NCBI RefSeq assembly: GCF_001545035.1
Contig: NZ_FCOJ02000022.1
Span: forward strand, 40,049 to 104,048
Direction of reading: 5' to 3'
Length of the DNA stretch: 64,000 nucleotides
Origin: Caballeronia glebae
GTDB lineage: Bacteria; Pseudomonadota; Gammaproteobacteria; Burkholderiales; Burkholderiaceae
Positions 1 through 9,636 of the stretch are shown piece by piece; position 1 is the stretch's first letter; the number at the start of each line of letters is the position of its first letter. The position numbers and the translations under genes were made by a program. The notes below the pieces were generated by a model. It had not been told where the DNA came from and did not search any database. It worked only from the letters and a program-made list of their open reading frames with translations.

Positions 1-1392
1 GGCTTGCGGCACGACCTCCGTGTTGAGGCCCTGCATCAGCCGCGTCGTGCTGTCGAGCGTGTGCTGCGCGCTCGCCGTAAGCTGCTCGATCGGCAGCTTG
101 TCGATGCGCGTCATGATGCGGTTGACCGAGTCCTGCAGCGAGTCGAGGCCGCTCGGCGTCGTCGGCATCTCGGGCGGCGAGCGGTTCCAGTCGATGCTCG
201 CTTTTTTCGCTTGCGGGAAGAAGTCGATCGACACATACAACTGGCCCGTCAGCAGGCTTCCAGTGCGCAACTGCCCGCGCATTCCGCGCGCGACGAGCAG
301 GTCCGCGAGCTCCTTGCGGTCGTCCACGAGCCGCCCGGGTTTCGGCACGGTCGCGAAGCGCGACGTGAAGCGCTCCGGATAGAGGTTGATCTCGACCGGT
401 ATGCTGATGCGCTTGGTGATCGGATCGAAGCGCGTGTAAATGGCCGACACTTCGCCGATCTGAATGCCGCGGAATTCCACCGGCGCGCCCACGGCGAGGC
501 CGCGCACGGAACCGTCGAACGCGAAGACATATTTGTCGACGATATTTTCCCGCACGCGCAACGCCTCGGTGCGCGTCGGATGCAGCGTGAAGGTCGTGTC
601 GCGCGGCGCCTCGGCCCAGTTGAGCGACACGGCGGGCGTCTCGAACGCGAGTCCGCCGATCAGAATCGACACGAGCGATTGCGTGTTGACCTTGAGACCG
701 TCGGTGCCGAGCGTGACGTCGATGCCGCCGGCCTGCCAGAAGCGCGAATCGGCGTTCACGTAACGGTCGTAGGGCGCGTTGACGAAGATGTGCAGCGTGA
801 CGCCGCTGCCGTCCTTGTCGAGTTCGAACGCCGTCACCTGACCCACTTGCAGACGGCGGAAATAGACCGGCGTGCCGACATCGACCGAGCCGAGATCCGG
901 CGCCTTCAGAATGAATTGCCGCCCGGGCACGTCGCTCGCGAAAATCGGCGGCGTTTCGAGGCCTGTGTAGTTGCGCCGGTCCTCCTTCGCGCGGCCGATA
1001 TCCATGCCGATGTACGCGCCCGACAGCAGCGTGCCGATGCCCGACACCGAGCCGCCCGCCACGCGCGGGCGCACGACCCAGAAGCGCGTATCGTCGACGA
1101 GCATCTTGGTCGCGTCGCGCGTCAGTTCGGCCGTGGCGACCACGCGCGTGTAGTCGTTCGAAAGCGCGACCGATTTCACGAGGCCGATATCCACGTCCTT
1201 GAACTTGATCTTCGTCTTGCCCGCTTCGAGCCCTTCGCCGGTCTTGAAGCTGATCGTGACGGTCGGCCCTTTCTCCAGCACCGCCTGCGCCGCGAGCCAG
1301 ATGCCGATCGCCACGGCGACCAACGGCACGATCCAGACCCATGGAATGCGCCAGCGTCCTTTCGGCACGACTTCGGCATCGGGCGTGTTCAT
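1..1392 (-). CDS. pqiB: PqiB, MCE-domain intermembrane transport protein (3' end cut by window)
   Basis: Reads leftward from the ATG at 1392 and is still open at base 1, so the C-terminus is missing; 464 codons are visible. The N-terminus has a short cytoplasmic stretch, then one membrane anchor (about residues 15-36, WIVPLVAVAIGIW). After it come several MCE-like modules, recognisable by repeats of 'GxxVxFRGIQIGEV' type (for example VGTPVYFRRLQVGQV and VGAPVEFRGIQIGEV). Family knowledge: PqiB forms a periplasm-spanning tube that, with PqiA in the inner membrane, moves hydrophobic molecules between membranes. The start codon overlaps the pqiA stop as ATGA, so translation is probably coupled. 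A pqiC lipoprotein gene is expected just beyond the left edge, which cannot be seen here. Confidence 0.93.
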   Translation of the reverse strand, partial: MNTPDAEVVPKGRWRIPWVWIVPLVAVAIGIWLAAQAVLEKGPTVTISFKTGEGLEAGKTKIKFKDVDIGLVKSVALSNDYTRVVATAELTRDATKMLVDDTRFWVVRPRVAGGSVSGIGTLLSGAYIGMDIGRAKEDRRNYTGLETPPIFASDVPGRQFILKAPDLGSVDVGTPVYFRRLQVGQVTAFELDKDGSGVTLHIFVNAPYDRYVNADSRFWQAGGIDVTLGTDGLKVNTQSLVSILIGGLAFETPAVSLNWAEAPRDTTFTLHPTRTEALRVRENIVDKYVFAFDGSVRGLAVGAPVEFRGIQIGEVSAIYTRFDPITKRISIPVEINLYPERFTSRFATVPKPGRLVDDRKELADLLVARGMRGQLRTGSLLTGQLYVSIDFFPQAKKASIDWNRSPPEMPTTPSGLDSLQDSVNRIMTRIDKLPIEQLTASAQHTLDSTTRLMQGLNTEVVPQA

Positions 1393-2675
1393 CGCGATCC
1401 TTCCCCGGTCGGTGGAAAATCCCAGATCAGGCGCGGATCGAACGACATCGCCGCGAACATCGTCAGCACGACGACCGCGCCGAACGCGATCGCCGCCGGT
1501 CCGGCCTCGATCGTCGCCATCGCGCTGAACTGCACGAGCGCGACGAGCACGGCGATCACGTAGATGTCGAGCATCGACCAGCGGCCGACGAACTCGACGA
1601 GACGGTAGACGCGCGCGCGAAACGCGCTCTGCTGCGTCATCCGGAGATTCGCGCTCGTGGCGAGATAGCCGATGGCGAGGATCTTGAGCATCGGCACGGC
1701 AATGCTCGCGATGAACACGAGCACCGCGAGCGGCGGCGAGCCGGAGGTCCACAGATACGCGACGCCGCTCAGGATCGTGTCCTTCTGCGCGCCGAAGAGC
1801 GAGCTCGTGTTCATCACCGGGAGGATGTTCGCGGGGATGTAGAGAATCGCCGCCGAAATCAGAAACGCCCACGTGCGCGAGAGGCTCGCGGGCTTGCGCA
1901 GATGCAGATGCGCGCCGCAGCGCGGGCAGCACAGATGGCGATGACGCTGCATGCCGCGCGTGGTAAGGCCGCAATCGTGACACACGCAGATGCCGCTTTC
2001 CGTCGCGGTGCGCCCGTCGAGCGGCGTGTCGGCGGGCACGCCGGGCGGCGCGCTTTCGACGCGCTGCCACATCGCGCGCTCATCGAACGACGATGACGCC
2101 GCGACGAGCAGCAGCATCAGCGCCGCGAGCGACCACAGCGCCGGCCCCGTCACCACCGAGGCGATATGCGCGAGCTTCACGACCGCGACGAGCAGGCCGA
2201 GCATCAGCACTTCGGTCATGCCCCAGTTGCGCGCGACGCGCAGCAGGCGAAACACGGCGTCGGCGCGCCACGGCCGGCGGTTCAGATAGAGCGGCAGCAG
2301 CAGCCACACCATGCCGAGCGCCTGAAGCGCGGGCATCAGGATCGTCGTGATGAAGATGAGGCCGGCGAGCGGCCACATGCCGTCGCGATACAGCACGCGC
2401 ACCGCGCCGAACAGCGTCGTCTCGACGAGATCGCCGTTCACCGCGAGACCGACGATCGGAAACGTATTCGAGATCAGCCACAGCACGCAGGCGGCGAGCG
2501 CGTAGGCGAGCGCGCGATCGAAGCCGCGCGCCCGGCGCCGGTACAGCACGGCGCGGCAGCGGCAGCAACGCAGCGCGCCGCCGGGCGGCACGTCGCGCTC
2601 GCGCTGCATCAGATCGCATTCGTGGCACGCGATCAGCGGCCGTGCGTCGCGATTGTCCGAAATGGCCGTGTTCAT
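1389..2675 (-). CDS. pqiA: PqiA, paraquat-inducible inner-membrane protein A
   Basis: 428 residues, close to the usual PqiA/YebS length, with two homologous halves. Each half begins with a zinc-ribbon-like cysteine pair set: CHECDLMQ...CCRCRAV near residue 18 and CVCHDCGLT...CCPRCGAHL near residue 230. Each is followed by about four hydrophobic membrane segments. Family knowledge: PqiA is the inner-membrane partner of the MCE protein PqiB. The ATG (2675) overlaps the stop of the upstream outer-membrane factor gene as ATGA, and its own stop overlaps the pqiB start in the same way, so it sits in the middle of one translationally coupled operon. No frame damage is visible. Confidence 0.93.
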   Translation of the reverse strand: MNTAISDNRDARPLIACHECDLMQRERDVPPGGALRCCRCRAVLYRRRARGFDRALAYALAACVLWLISNTFPIVGLAVNGDLVETTLFGAVRVLYRDGMWPLAGLIFITTILMPALQALGMVWLLLPLYLNRRPWRADAVFRLLRVARNWGMTEVLMLGLLVAVVKLAHIASVVTGPALWSLAALMLLLVAASSSFDERAMWQRVESAPPGVPADTPLDGRTATESGICVCHDCGLTTRGMQRHRHLCCPRCGAHLHLRKPASLSRTWAFLISAAILYIPANILPVMNTSSLFGAQKDTILSGVAYLWTSGSPPLAVLVFIASIAVPMLKILAIGYLATSANLRMTQQSAFRARVYRLVEFVGRWSMLDIYVIAVLVALVQFSAMATIEAGPAAIAFGAVVVLTMFAAMSFDPRLIWDFPPTGEGSR

Positions 2676-4162
2676 TGCACCGTCTGCGAAGCGGGCTGGC
2701 CCGGTTTGGGCGAATCGGCGGAAGGCGTCGCCGACTGTTGCTGCGTCGTCATCTTGTCGGCCGCGACGACCCAGCCGCCGCCCATCGCCTTGTAGAGCGT
2801 GACGAACGACACGAGCGCCGCGGCCTGCGTCTGCGTTGCCGAAAGCTGCGCGTTGAACAGACTGCGCTCGGCGTCGAGCACTTCGATATAGCTCGTGTAG
2901 CCGCCTTCGTAGCGCGCCCGCGCAAGACGCGAATACGTGGAGAGCGCCGTGACCTGGCGGCCCTGCACTTCGAGCTGCTCATGCAGTTTCTGCGAGGCGA
3001 TGAGCGCGTCGTCGACTTCCTGGAACGCGACCTGGATCGCCTTCTCGTAGGTCAGCAATGCCGCCTGCTGCTGCGCTTCGGCCGACTGCACCTGGCCCGA
3101 GATATTGCCCGCCGTGAAGATGGGCTGCGTGATCTGCCCGGCGAACGACCAGATGCGCGACGGTCCCGTGAAGAGCGACGAAAACTGGCCGCTCGCGGTG
3201 CCGAGCAGACCCGTCAGCGAAATCTGCGGGAAGTAGAGTGCCCGCGCCGCGCCGATGAACGCGTTCGCCGCGACCAGATCCTGTTCCGCCTGCAGCAGAT
3301 CGGGCCGCCGCTCCAGCAAGTCCGAAGGCAGGCCGGAGGGAATCACGGGCGTCGCGAGTTCGCCGAGCGTCCGGCCGCGCACGATCGGCCCCGGATTCGC
3401 GCCGAGCAAAATCGAGAGCGCGTCTTCCTGCTGCGCGATCTGCGTTTCGAGCTGCGGAATCGTCGAGAGCGAGGCTTCGTATTCGGACTGGCTTTGCGCG
3501 AGTTCCATCTGCGAGACTTCGCCGCCTTCGAAGCGCAGCGTGAACACATGCACCGATTCGGCGCGGCTCTGCGTCGTCGCTTTGGCGATTTCGAGTTGCT
3601 TGTCGAGGCTGCGCAGATTCAGATACGACGACGCCACCGACGCCACCAGCGACAGGATCGTCGCGCGCCGTCCTTCTTCGCTCGACAGAAGATTCGCGCG
3701 CGCGGCTTCGGTCAGCCGCCGGTTGCGGCCGAAGAGATCGAGTTCCCATGACGCCGCGACCGACGCCTGGAAGTCGTTGTACACGGGACCGAAGCCGCTG
3801 AGCGGTTGCAGTCCCGCCGCCGAAGCGCGCTGCCGCGATGCCGTCGCGCCCGCCGATATCTGCGGGAACAGCGCCGAGCGCGTCGTGACGAACTGGCCCA
3901 TGAACTGATCGACGCGCGCCGCCGCGATCTTCACGTCCTTGTTGTTCGCGAGCGCGGTCGAGATCAGTTCGTCGAGAACCGGGTCCTGAAACTGGTGCCA
4001 CCATTCGGTGTTCGCGGTGTCCGCGACTTCGCTGGCGGCGAAGCGATACGTCGCCGGCGTCTCGACCGGCTGACGCGAATAGTTCGGACCGAGCAGGCAG
4101 CCGGACAGCGTCAGCGCGGCGGCAATGCCTGAAAGCGAGAGAACGAGCCTGGCGCGCCGCAT
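2672..4162 (-). CDS. RND efflux outer-membrane channel lipoprotein (OprM/NodT family)
   Basis: 496 residues from the chosen ATG at 4162. An upstream in-frame ATG at 4249 would add 29 Arg-rich residues inside the pump gene and would bury the signal peptide. The protein starts with a lipoprotein signal (MRRARLVLSL...) and lipobox LSGC followed by LLGPNY, typical of NodT/OprM channels. The body has the duplicated outer membrane efflux protein architecture, with Ala/Gln-rich helices and motifs such as ASWELDLFGRNRR and LERRPDLLQAEQDL. Role: outer-membrane exit duct of the tripartite pump encoded directly upstream. The start lies one base after the stop of the pump gene, and the stop overlaps pqiA. 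Confidence 0.94.
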   Translation of the reverse strand: MRRARLVLSLSGIAAALTLSGCLLGPNYSRQPVETPATYRFAASEVADTANTEWWHQFQDPVLDELISTALANNKDVKIAAARVDQFMGQFVTTRSALFPQISAGATASRQRASAAGLQPLSGFGPVYNDFQASVAASWELDLFGRNRRLTEAARANLLSSEEGRRATILSLVASVASSYLNLRSLDKQLEIAKATTQSRAESVHVFTLRFEGGEVSQMELAQSQSEYEASLSTIPQLETQIAQQEDALSILLGANPGPIVRGRTLGELATPVIPSGLPSDLLERRPDLLQAEQDLVAANAFIGAARALYFPQISLTGLLGTASGQFSSLFTGPSRIWSFAGQITQPIFTAGNISGQVQSAEAQQQAALLTYEKAIQVAFQEVDDALIASQKLHEQLEVQGRQVTALSTYSRLARARYEGGYTSYIEVLDAERSLFNAQLSATQTQAAALVSFVTLYKAMGGGWVVAADKMTTQQQSATPSADSPKPGQPASQTVQ

Positions 4163-4163
4163 G

Positions 4164-7100
4164 TCAGTCTCCCTTGTCCGGAGCGGACGGCGAGGCATTG
4201 CTGCCGCCGCCTTGCGCCTTCGTTGCATCCGTCGTGGGCGCGACGCCATCCTTTTTCTTCGAGCGCGAGGACATCGTTTCCAGTCCCCAGAAGAACATCG
4301 GGATGAAGAACACGGCGATGACCGTCGCGCCGAGCATCCCGCCGATCACGCCCGTGCCGATCGAATGGCGGCTGTTCGCCGATGCGCCCGTCGCGATCGC
4401 GAGCGGCACGCAGCCGAGAATGAACGCGAGCGAGGTCATCACGATCGGGCGCAGACGCTCTTCGGCGGCGGTCATGGCGGCGTCGTAGATGGACGAGCCC
4501 GCCTCGCGATTCAGCACGGCGAACTCGAAGATCAGAATCGCGTTTTTCGCGGCGAGCGCGACGAGCATCGTGAGACCGATCTGGAAGTACACGTCGTTGT
4601 TCAGGCCGCGCAACAGGATCGCCAGCAGCGCGCCGAAGATCGCGAACGGCACCGCCATCAGCACGCCGAACGGCAAACTCCACTTCTCGTACTGCGCGGC
4701 GAGGATCAGGAAGACCATCACGAGGCCGAACACGAACACGAGCGCCGACGAACTGCCCGACTGCTTCGCCTCGTAAGCCTCGCCGCTCCACCCGATGCCG
4801 TAATCGGTCGGCAAGCCCGTCGCAATGTCTTCCAGCGCCGCTATCACTTGCCCCGATGCGTAACCGGGCGCGGCGTTCGCCGTGATCTTCACCGCCGGGA
4901 AATTGTTGAAGCGCGTGATCAGGTCCGGGCCGGTCACGTAGCGCGTGGTCACCACGGCCTTGAGCGGCACCATCTCGCCGGTCTTGCTCTTCACGAAGAT
5001 CTGCGTGAGATCGTCCGGCTTGATCCGATACTGCGGCTCTGCTTGCAGAATCACCTGCCACAGCCGGCTTGAGCGATTGAACTGCGAAACGTACAACGAG
5101 CCGAACATCGTCTGCATCGCGCTATAGACGTCCTCGACAGGCACGCCGAGCGTTTCGGCCTTGTCGCGGTCGACATCCGCGAGCAGTTGCTGCGACGACG
5201 CGTTGAATGTCGATGTAACGCCCGTCAGCTCGGGCCGCGCTTTCGCCTTGGCGACGAAATCGTCGACGATGCCGGCGAACTGTCCGATCGTCGCATCGCC
5301 CTTGCTCTGAATCCACATCTCGGTGCCGCCCGTCGTGCCGAGACCCGGAATCGACGGCGGATTTAGCGGCACCACGATGCCCTCTTTGATCTGCGACAGA
5401 TTCTTGTACGCGTCGACGAGCACGGCGCGCGCGTTCTGCGTGCGGATATTCGCCGATTTATAGCGCTCCTCGAAACTCTTGAAGCCGACGAAGAACGTGG
5501 ACGCATTGTTCTTGTTCTGACTGTCCAGAAGGCTGAAGCCGTCGACCGTCGTGATGCTGCCGACCGCCGGCTGCTTCATGAAGTATTCGGTGACGCGGTC
5601 AGACACGGCGCCGGTGCGGTCGAGCGAAGCGGCATCGGGCATGATCACCGCGCCGAGCAGATAACCCTGATCCTCGGGCGGCAGGAACGCGGTGGGAATG
5701 TCGCGCATCATCACGACGGCGAGCACGATTACGCCGACGAAAACCAGAAGCGCGATCATGAAGCGCTTGATGATAAACCGCACCGCGCTCACGTAGCCCC
5801 GCGTCATGCGCGCGAACTGGTTGTCGAACCAGCGGAAAAAGCCCTTTTTCTCGTGATGCCCGGGTTTGAGCAGCAAGGCGGCGAGGGCGGGCGACAAAGT
5901 CAGCGCGACGATCCCCGAGATCACCACCGATATCGCGATGGTAATGGCGAACTGCTTATACATCTGCCCTGTGATGCCGCCGAGGAACGCGACCGGCACG
6001 AACACCGCGCACAGCACGAGCACGATCGCGACGACCGGCCCGGCCACCTCGTCCATCGCCTTCTTCGCGGCGGTTTTCGGATCGAGCTTGTGCTCGTTCA
6101 TGTTGCGCTCGACGTTCTCGATCACGACGATCGCATCGTCCACGACAATCCCGATTGCGAGCACCATGCCGAACAATGTCAGCATGTTGATGGAGAAGCC
6201 GAGCGCTTCCATGCCCATGAACGTGCCGACGATCGACACCGGCACCGCGATCACCGGAATCAACGTCGCGCGCAGGCTTTGCAGGAAAACGAACACGACG
6301 ATCACGACCAGCACGACCGCTTCGAAGAACGTATGCACCACGTCGGAGATGGACGCGCGCGTGAACTCCGTCGTGTCCATCGCGATTTCGTAGTCGATGC
6401 CCTGCGGGAACGTCTTCTTCATTTCCGCGAGCGTCGCGCGCACTTGCTTCGAGACGTCGAGCGCGTTCGCGCCCGGTTGCTGATAGACGGCGATCACCGT
6501 GGCCGATTTACCCTGGAAACGGCTGCGGATCGAGTAGTCTTTTTGTCCGAGTTCGGCGCGTCCCACGTCTTTCAGACGCACGATCGCCGCGCCGCCCGAC
6601 TGCGCGCGAATGATGATGTTCTCGAACTCGGCGGGCTCGGTGAGCCGCCCGGTCGTCGTCACCGCGAAGGACTGTTCGACGGGCGCGCCGGTCGGCGATT
6701 GCCCGAGGCGGCCGACGGCGAACTGCTGATTCTGATTGGCGACGGCGCGCTGCACGTCGGCCGCCGTGATGCCGAGTTGCGCCATGCGGTCGGGTTTGAG
6801 CCAGATGCGCATCGCGTAATCGGGCGTGCCGAAAATGCTCGACTGGTTCGCCCCGGGAACGCGCTTCAACGCGTCGAGCACATACACGTTCGCGTAGTTC
6901 GCGATATACGTCGCGTCATAACGATCGTCGGGCGAATAGATGGCGAGCACCATCATGAACGCCTGCGACTTCTTCTGGACCTGTACGCCCTGACTGGTGA
7001 CGGACTGAGGCAGTTGCGGCAGCGCGAGGTTCACGCGGTTCTGCACGTCGACCTGCGCGAGTTCCGGATTGGTGCCGATCTGGAAGTACGCGTTGATGGT

Positions 7101-7370
7101 CAGATTGCCCGTCGACGAACTCGACGAGCTCATGTAGATCATGTTGTCCGCGCCGTTGACCTGCTGCTCGATCGGCGCGGCGACGTTGTTCGCGACGACG
7201 TCGGCGCTCGCGCCCGGATAGGTCGCGGAGACCGTGATCTGCGGCGGCGTGATGTCGGGATACTGCGCGGTGGGCAGCGCGAACATCGTGAGCGCGCCGC
7301 CCAAAGTGATGATGATCGATATGACCGACGCGAAAATCGGACGGTCAATGCAGAAATGTGAAATGTTCAT
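4164..7370 (-). CDS. RND multidrug efflux pump, HAE1 family (AcrB/MexF-like permease)
   Basis: 1068 residues, full length for the hydrophobe/amphiphile efflux RND family. It starts with the family N-terminus (MNISHFCIDRPIFASV), has twelve membrane segments in two repeats with large periplasmic loops, and carries the TM4 proton-relay motif GIVVDDAIVVIENVER with its paired Asp. The second half has the matching Lys/Glu-rich segments (LAAKNAILIFEFA). Function: proton-driven export of hydrophobic drugs or solvents from the inner membrane and periplasm. It lies between the adaptor gene (43-base gap) and the channel gene. The substrate cannot be read from sequence, and no local regulator gene is attached to the operon. 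Confidence 0.95.
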   Translation of the reverse strand: MNISHFCIDRPIFASVISIIITLGGALTMFALPTAQYPDITPPQITVSATYPGASADVVANNVAAPIEQQVNGADNMIYMSSSSSSTGNLTINAYFQIGTNPELAQVDVQNRVNLALPQLPQSVTSQGVQVQKKSQAFMMVLAIYSPDDRYDATYIANYANVYVLDALKRVPGANQSSIFGTPDYAMRIWLKPDRMAQLGITAADVQRAVANQNQQFAVGRLGQSPTGAPVEQSFAVTTTGRLTEPAEFENIIIRAQSGGAAIVRLKDVGRAELGQKDYSIRSRFQGKSATVIAVYQQPGANALDVSKQVRATLAEMKKTFPQGIDYEIAMDTTEFTRASISDVVHTFFEAVVLVVIVVFVFLQSLRATLIPVIAVPVSIVGTFMGMEALGFSINMLTLFGMVLAIGIVVDDAIVVIENVERNMNEHKLDPKTAAKKAMDEVAGPVVAIVLVLCAVFVPVAFLGGITGQMYKQFAITIAISVVISGIVALTLSPALAALLLKPGHHEKKGFFRWFDNQFARMTRGYVSAVRFIIKRFMIALLVFVGVIVLAVVMMRDIPTAFLPPEDQGYLLGAVIMPDAASLDRTGAVSDRVTEYFMKQPAVGSITTVDGFSLLDSQNKNNASTFFVGFKSFEERYKSANIRTQNARAVLVDAYKNLSQIKEGIVVPLNPPSIPGLGTTGGTEMWIQSKGDATIGQFAGIVDDFVAKAKARPELTGVTSTFNASSQQLLADVDRDKAETLGVPVEDVYSAMQTMFGSLYVSQFNRSSRLWQVILQAEPQYRIKPDDLTQIFVKSKTGEMVPLKAVVTTRYVTGPDLITRFNNFPAVKITANAAPGYASGQVIAALEDIATGLPTDYGIGWSGEAYEAKQSGSSSALVFVFGLVMVFLILAAQYEKWSLPFGVLMAVPFAIFGALLAILLRGLNNDVYFQIGLTMLVALAAKNAILIFEFAVLNREAGSSIYDAAMTAAEERLRPIVMTSLAFILGCVPLAIATGASANSRHSIGTGVIGGMLGATVIAVFFIPMFFWGLETMSSRSKKKDGVAPTTDATKAQGGGSNASPSAPDKGD

Positions 7371-7413
7371 TGGCCTCTTCCGCGCGACGTGCTTGTATTC
7401 GAATCAAATCACT

Positions 7414-8685
7414 TCACTTTTCGGCGCCGCCGCCTGCTTTCTTCGCCTCTCCGAGCGACGCCTCCTGCGCGCCCGAGGCCGGCGTGCCGCCCGCGGCTGG
7501 TGCGGCGGGCGCCGCGACTACGCGCACCTGCGTATCCGCGCCGACGCGTATCGCGCCATCCACGATGACGCGCTCGCCCGTCTTCAGGCCGCTCGTGATG
7601 AACCAGTCGTCGCCGTGCCATTCGCCGACTTCGACGACACGCTGATGCGGCTTCGATTGCTCGTCGAGCACCCACACGAAGTGACTCTTCGCGCCCTGCA
7701 GCACGGCGCGCTGCGGCACGAGAATCGCGTTGGGCCGCACCGCGCCCGAGACACGCGCCTTGACGAACTGGCCGGGGCGCAGCGTGCCCTGCGGATTGGC
7801 GAACACCGCGCGCACGAGGAAGGTGCCCGTCTCCGTGCTGAAGGCCGGATTCGTGAAGTCGATGTGGCCGGTCTGCGGAAAGATCGAGCCGTCCGCCTGG
7901 ATGACGGTCACATCGAACTTGTTGTCGGGCGGAAAGCGCAACTCGCCTTTCTTGATCTGCTCGCGATAAGTCAGCAGTTCGTTCTCCGAGATGCTGAAGT
8001 TCACCCACATCGGGTCGAGCTGATAGACATACGTGAGCAGGCCGCCCTGAGTCGGCGTCACGTAACTGCCTTCCTGCACGCGCGCGAAGCTGGAGAGGCC
8101 CTTGAGCGGCGAGCGGATCGTCGTGTAGCTCAGGTTCAGCTCGGCGGTTTGCACTTCGCCTTTCGCGGCGATGACGGCGGCCTCGGCGCTCTTCTCGTTG
8201 CCGATGGCGTCGTCGAGATCCTTCTTGCTCAACGCGTTCATCGCGGCGAGCGGCTTCACGCGCGCGAGATTCTGCTGGGTGACGAGCAGGCGCGCCTGCT
8301 GTTGCGCGAGCGAGCCCTTGGTGGTCTGCAGCGCGGCCTCGAAGGGTCGTTTGTCCATGATGAACATGACCTGATTGGCCGAGACGAGCGCGCCTTCGGT
8401 GTACATGCGCTTTTCCAGGAAGCCGTCGACGCGCGCGCGTATTTCGACTTCGCGCGAACTCTGCGTCTGCGCGGTGAAGTCGAAGTCGACGGACGTCGAT
8501 TGCGCCGCGACGGTCACGGCGGTGACATCGACGGCGGGCTTCTGCGCTTCCGGAGCCGGCTTCTTGCACGCCACGAGCGAGAGCGTCGCAATCGCGGCGG
8601 CGGCGGCGAGCCGCATTGCGCGCATGGAGCGCGACGGTCGAGCGAACGAGCAGCAGTCCAGAACCTGTTCCGACACGAACGCCAT
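7414..8685 (-). CDS. RND efflux periplasmic adaptor (membrane fusion protein, AcrA-like lipoprotein)
   Basis: 423 residues from the ATG at 8685, chosen because GGGGGAGG lies seven bases upstream; a longer frame from 8754 lacks a ribosome site. A start at MRAMRLAAAA (21-24 residues further in) is also possible. A lipobox LVAC-KK follows an Ala-rich hydrophobic core. Domains in order: half lipoyl domain, a coiled-coil hairpin (about residues 110-170, rich in Gln/Ala/Lys), the second lipoyl half with PTQGGLLTYVYQLDPMWV, a beta-barrel domain (GQFVKARVSGAVRPNAILVP), and a C-terminal disordered tail. First gene of the RND-pqiAB operon. Role: bridges pump and channel across the periplasm. Confidence 0.93.
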   Translation of the reverse strand: MAFVSEQVLDCCSFARPSRSMRAMRLAAAAAIATLSLVACKKPAPEAQKPAVDVTAVTVAAQSTSVDFDFTAQTQSSREVEIRARVDGFLEKRMYTEGALVSANQVMFIMDKRPFEAALQTTKGSLAQQQARLLVTQQNLARVKPLAAMNALSKKDLDDAIGNEKSAEAAVIAAKGEVQTAELNLSYTTIRSPLKGLSSFARVQEGSYVTPTQGGLLTYVYQLDPMWVNFSISENELLTYREQIKKGELRFPPDNKFDVTVIQADGSIFPQTGHIDFTNPAFSTETGTFLVRAVFANPQGTLRPGQFVKARVSGAVRPNAILVPQRAVLQGAKSHFVWVLDEQSKPHQRVVEVGEWHGDDWFITSGLKTGERVIVDGAIRVGADTQVRVVAAPAAPAAGGTPASGAQEASLGEAKKAGGGAEK

Positions 8686-9212
8686 AGGCGCCTCCCCCGT
8701 TGGGATAGCCGATCGTTGATAAGCGAGCGCGCACAAGTCGCCTCGCCACGGCAATGCTCGCGGTGTGCGTTTCGGCGAATGCGTCCCTGGAAAGCGTGCG
8801 CTTCGCCGTGCGCCTTCGCCATGCGATGAAAAACGCGCGGGACAGGACTTAGGGCGACGTCAGCGAGCCCGATGCTTGTGATGTGTCGTAGCTGCCTCCG
8901 GTTTTGACGGTCGAGTTATAGCCAGAGATGCTCACGGTGCGCCACCGAATGGCGCTCACGTGCGTGACGAAACTACTAATAGCTGAATACGGATGAAAAC
9001 GCCATAGCGTTTATCGCCATTTTGGCTGGCGCCGTGGATCGGCATGCGCAGCAATTACTGAACTGTCGTGCGGGTTGAGGAATCGCCGTCGGCGGCGCGA
9101 AGCTATGGATCGCTTAGCATGCCGGCGATTCATGATGACGAAAGATGAAATGCCGAAGAGAAATGAAACGCCGAAGCGAAATGTCGATGTCGCGGGAGGG
9201 ACACCATAACGC
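8686..9212. other. Intergenic region upstream of the RND-pqiAB operon
   Basis: About 530 bases with no gene I can support. It must carry the promoter of the leftward efflux operon. An AT-richer patch at about 8960-9010 is the likeliest promoter area, but no convincing -35/-10 pair stands out. A short imperfect direct repeat of GAAATGCCGAAG type lies at about 9146-9185. Confidence 0.5.
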
Positions 9213-9250
9213 CGCCGCCATGCGCCCGGGCTTGCGGGCGCATGGCGGCG
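9213..9250 (-). terminator. Strong hairpin downstream of the decayed MocR gene
   Basis: A perfect 16-base-pair stem (CGCCGCCATGCGCCCG and its complement) closes a 6-base loop. It lies nine bases past the stop codon of the leftward mocR remnant. There is no T-run, but long GC stems without a U-tract are common after genes in this kind of genome. It is probably the original terminator of the dead gene and may now help insulate the efflux operon. Confidence 0.6.
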
Positions 9251-9258
9251 CGCGTAAA

Positions 9259-9600
9259 TCACAAATGCCCGAACAATGCCCGCGGCCGGTCCTTGAGCGT
9301 GCCCGCCAGCATCCTCAATCCGCTGACGAGCTGATCGCGGCTTTCCGCGCAGGCGAGATTGATGCGCACGCCGTGCTCGATCTCCGAGCGATCCACCGCG
9401 AACGCCGACGACGGCATCACCACCACGCCGCGCGCCTTCGCATTCGCCGCGAAATCGTCCGCGCGAATGTCGGCGATCTGCGCATTCATGATGTGCTGCG
9501 CCGTGCCGTCCTCGATCCAGACGGTCGCGATCAGCATCGACAGCGGCGCGGGCATCCACGACGTCGTGCGCACGGCCTCCGCACGATGCGTGGCGCGGTT
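9259..9600 (-). pseudogene. C-terminal remnant of a MocR-type (GntR/aminotransferase) regulator
   Basis: The leftward frame ending at 9259 reads as the last part of the aminotransferase-like domain of MocR/GabR regulators. It contains AVRTTSWMPAPLSMLIATVW, then ADDFAANAKARGVVVMP, SSAFAVD and a family-typical end RINLACAESRDQLVSGLRML. The helix-turn-helix domain and most of the fold-type I PLP domain are absent. About 25 residues expected between NAQIADIR and ADDFAANAK are missing, so there is an internal deletion as well as the N-terminal loss. The open frame continues to 9882 but the extra sequence resembles nothing. The remnant sits back-to-back with a permease remnant, the usual arrangement of MocR regulators and their target transporters. 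Confidence 0.75.
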
Positions 9601-9636
9601 TCGATTCAGCCGCGCTTTCAATCGTCCGATGTTTGC

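Noticed and set aside
4..1563. Long rightward frame opposite pqiB
   Set aside because: Arg/His/Asp-rich shadow produced by GC-rich codons of the real gene; no family motifs. The same applies to other long antisense frames, such as 5853-7361 (+), 10426-12030 (-), 17926-19347 (+), 45175-47025 (-) and 57689-59092 (+).
8842..9000. Short minus-strand reading frame ending in TAA at about 8849, Ser/Thr/Gly-rich
   Set aside because: No start codon with a ribosome site and no recognised homologue; more likely part of the efflux-operon leader.
9213..9250. Perfect hairpin considered as a REP-like or mobile palindrome
   Set aside because: Only one copy was noticed in the window and its position just after the mocR stop fits a terminator.
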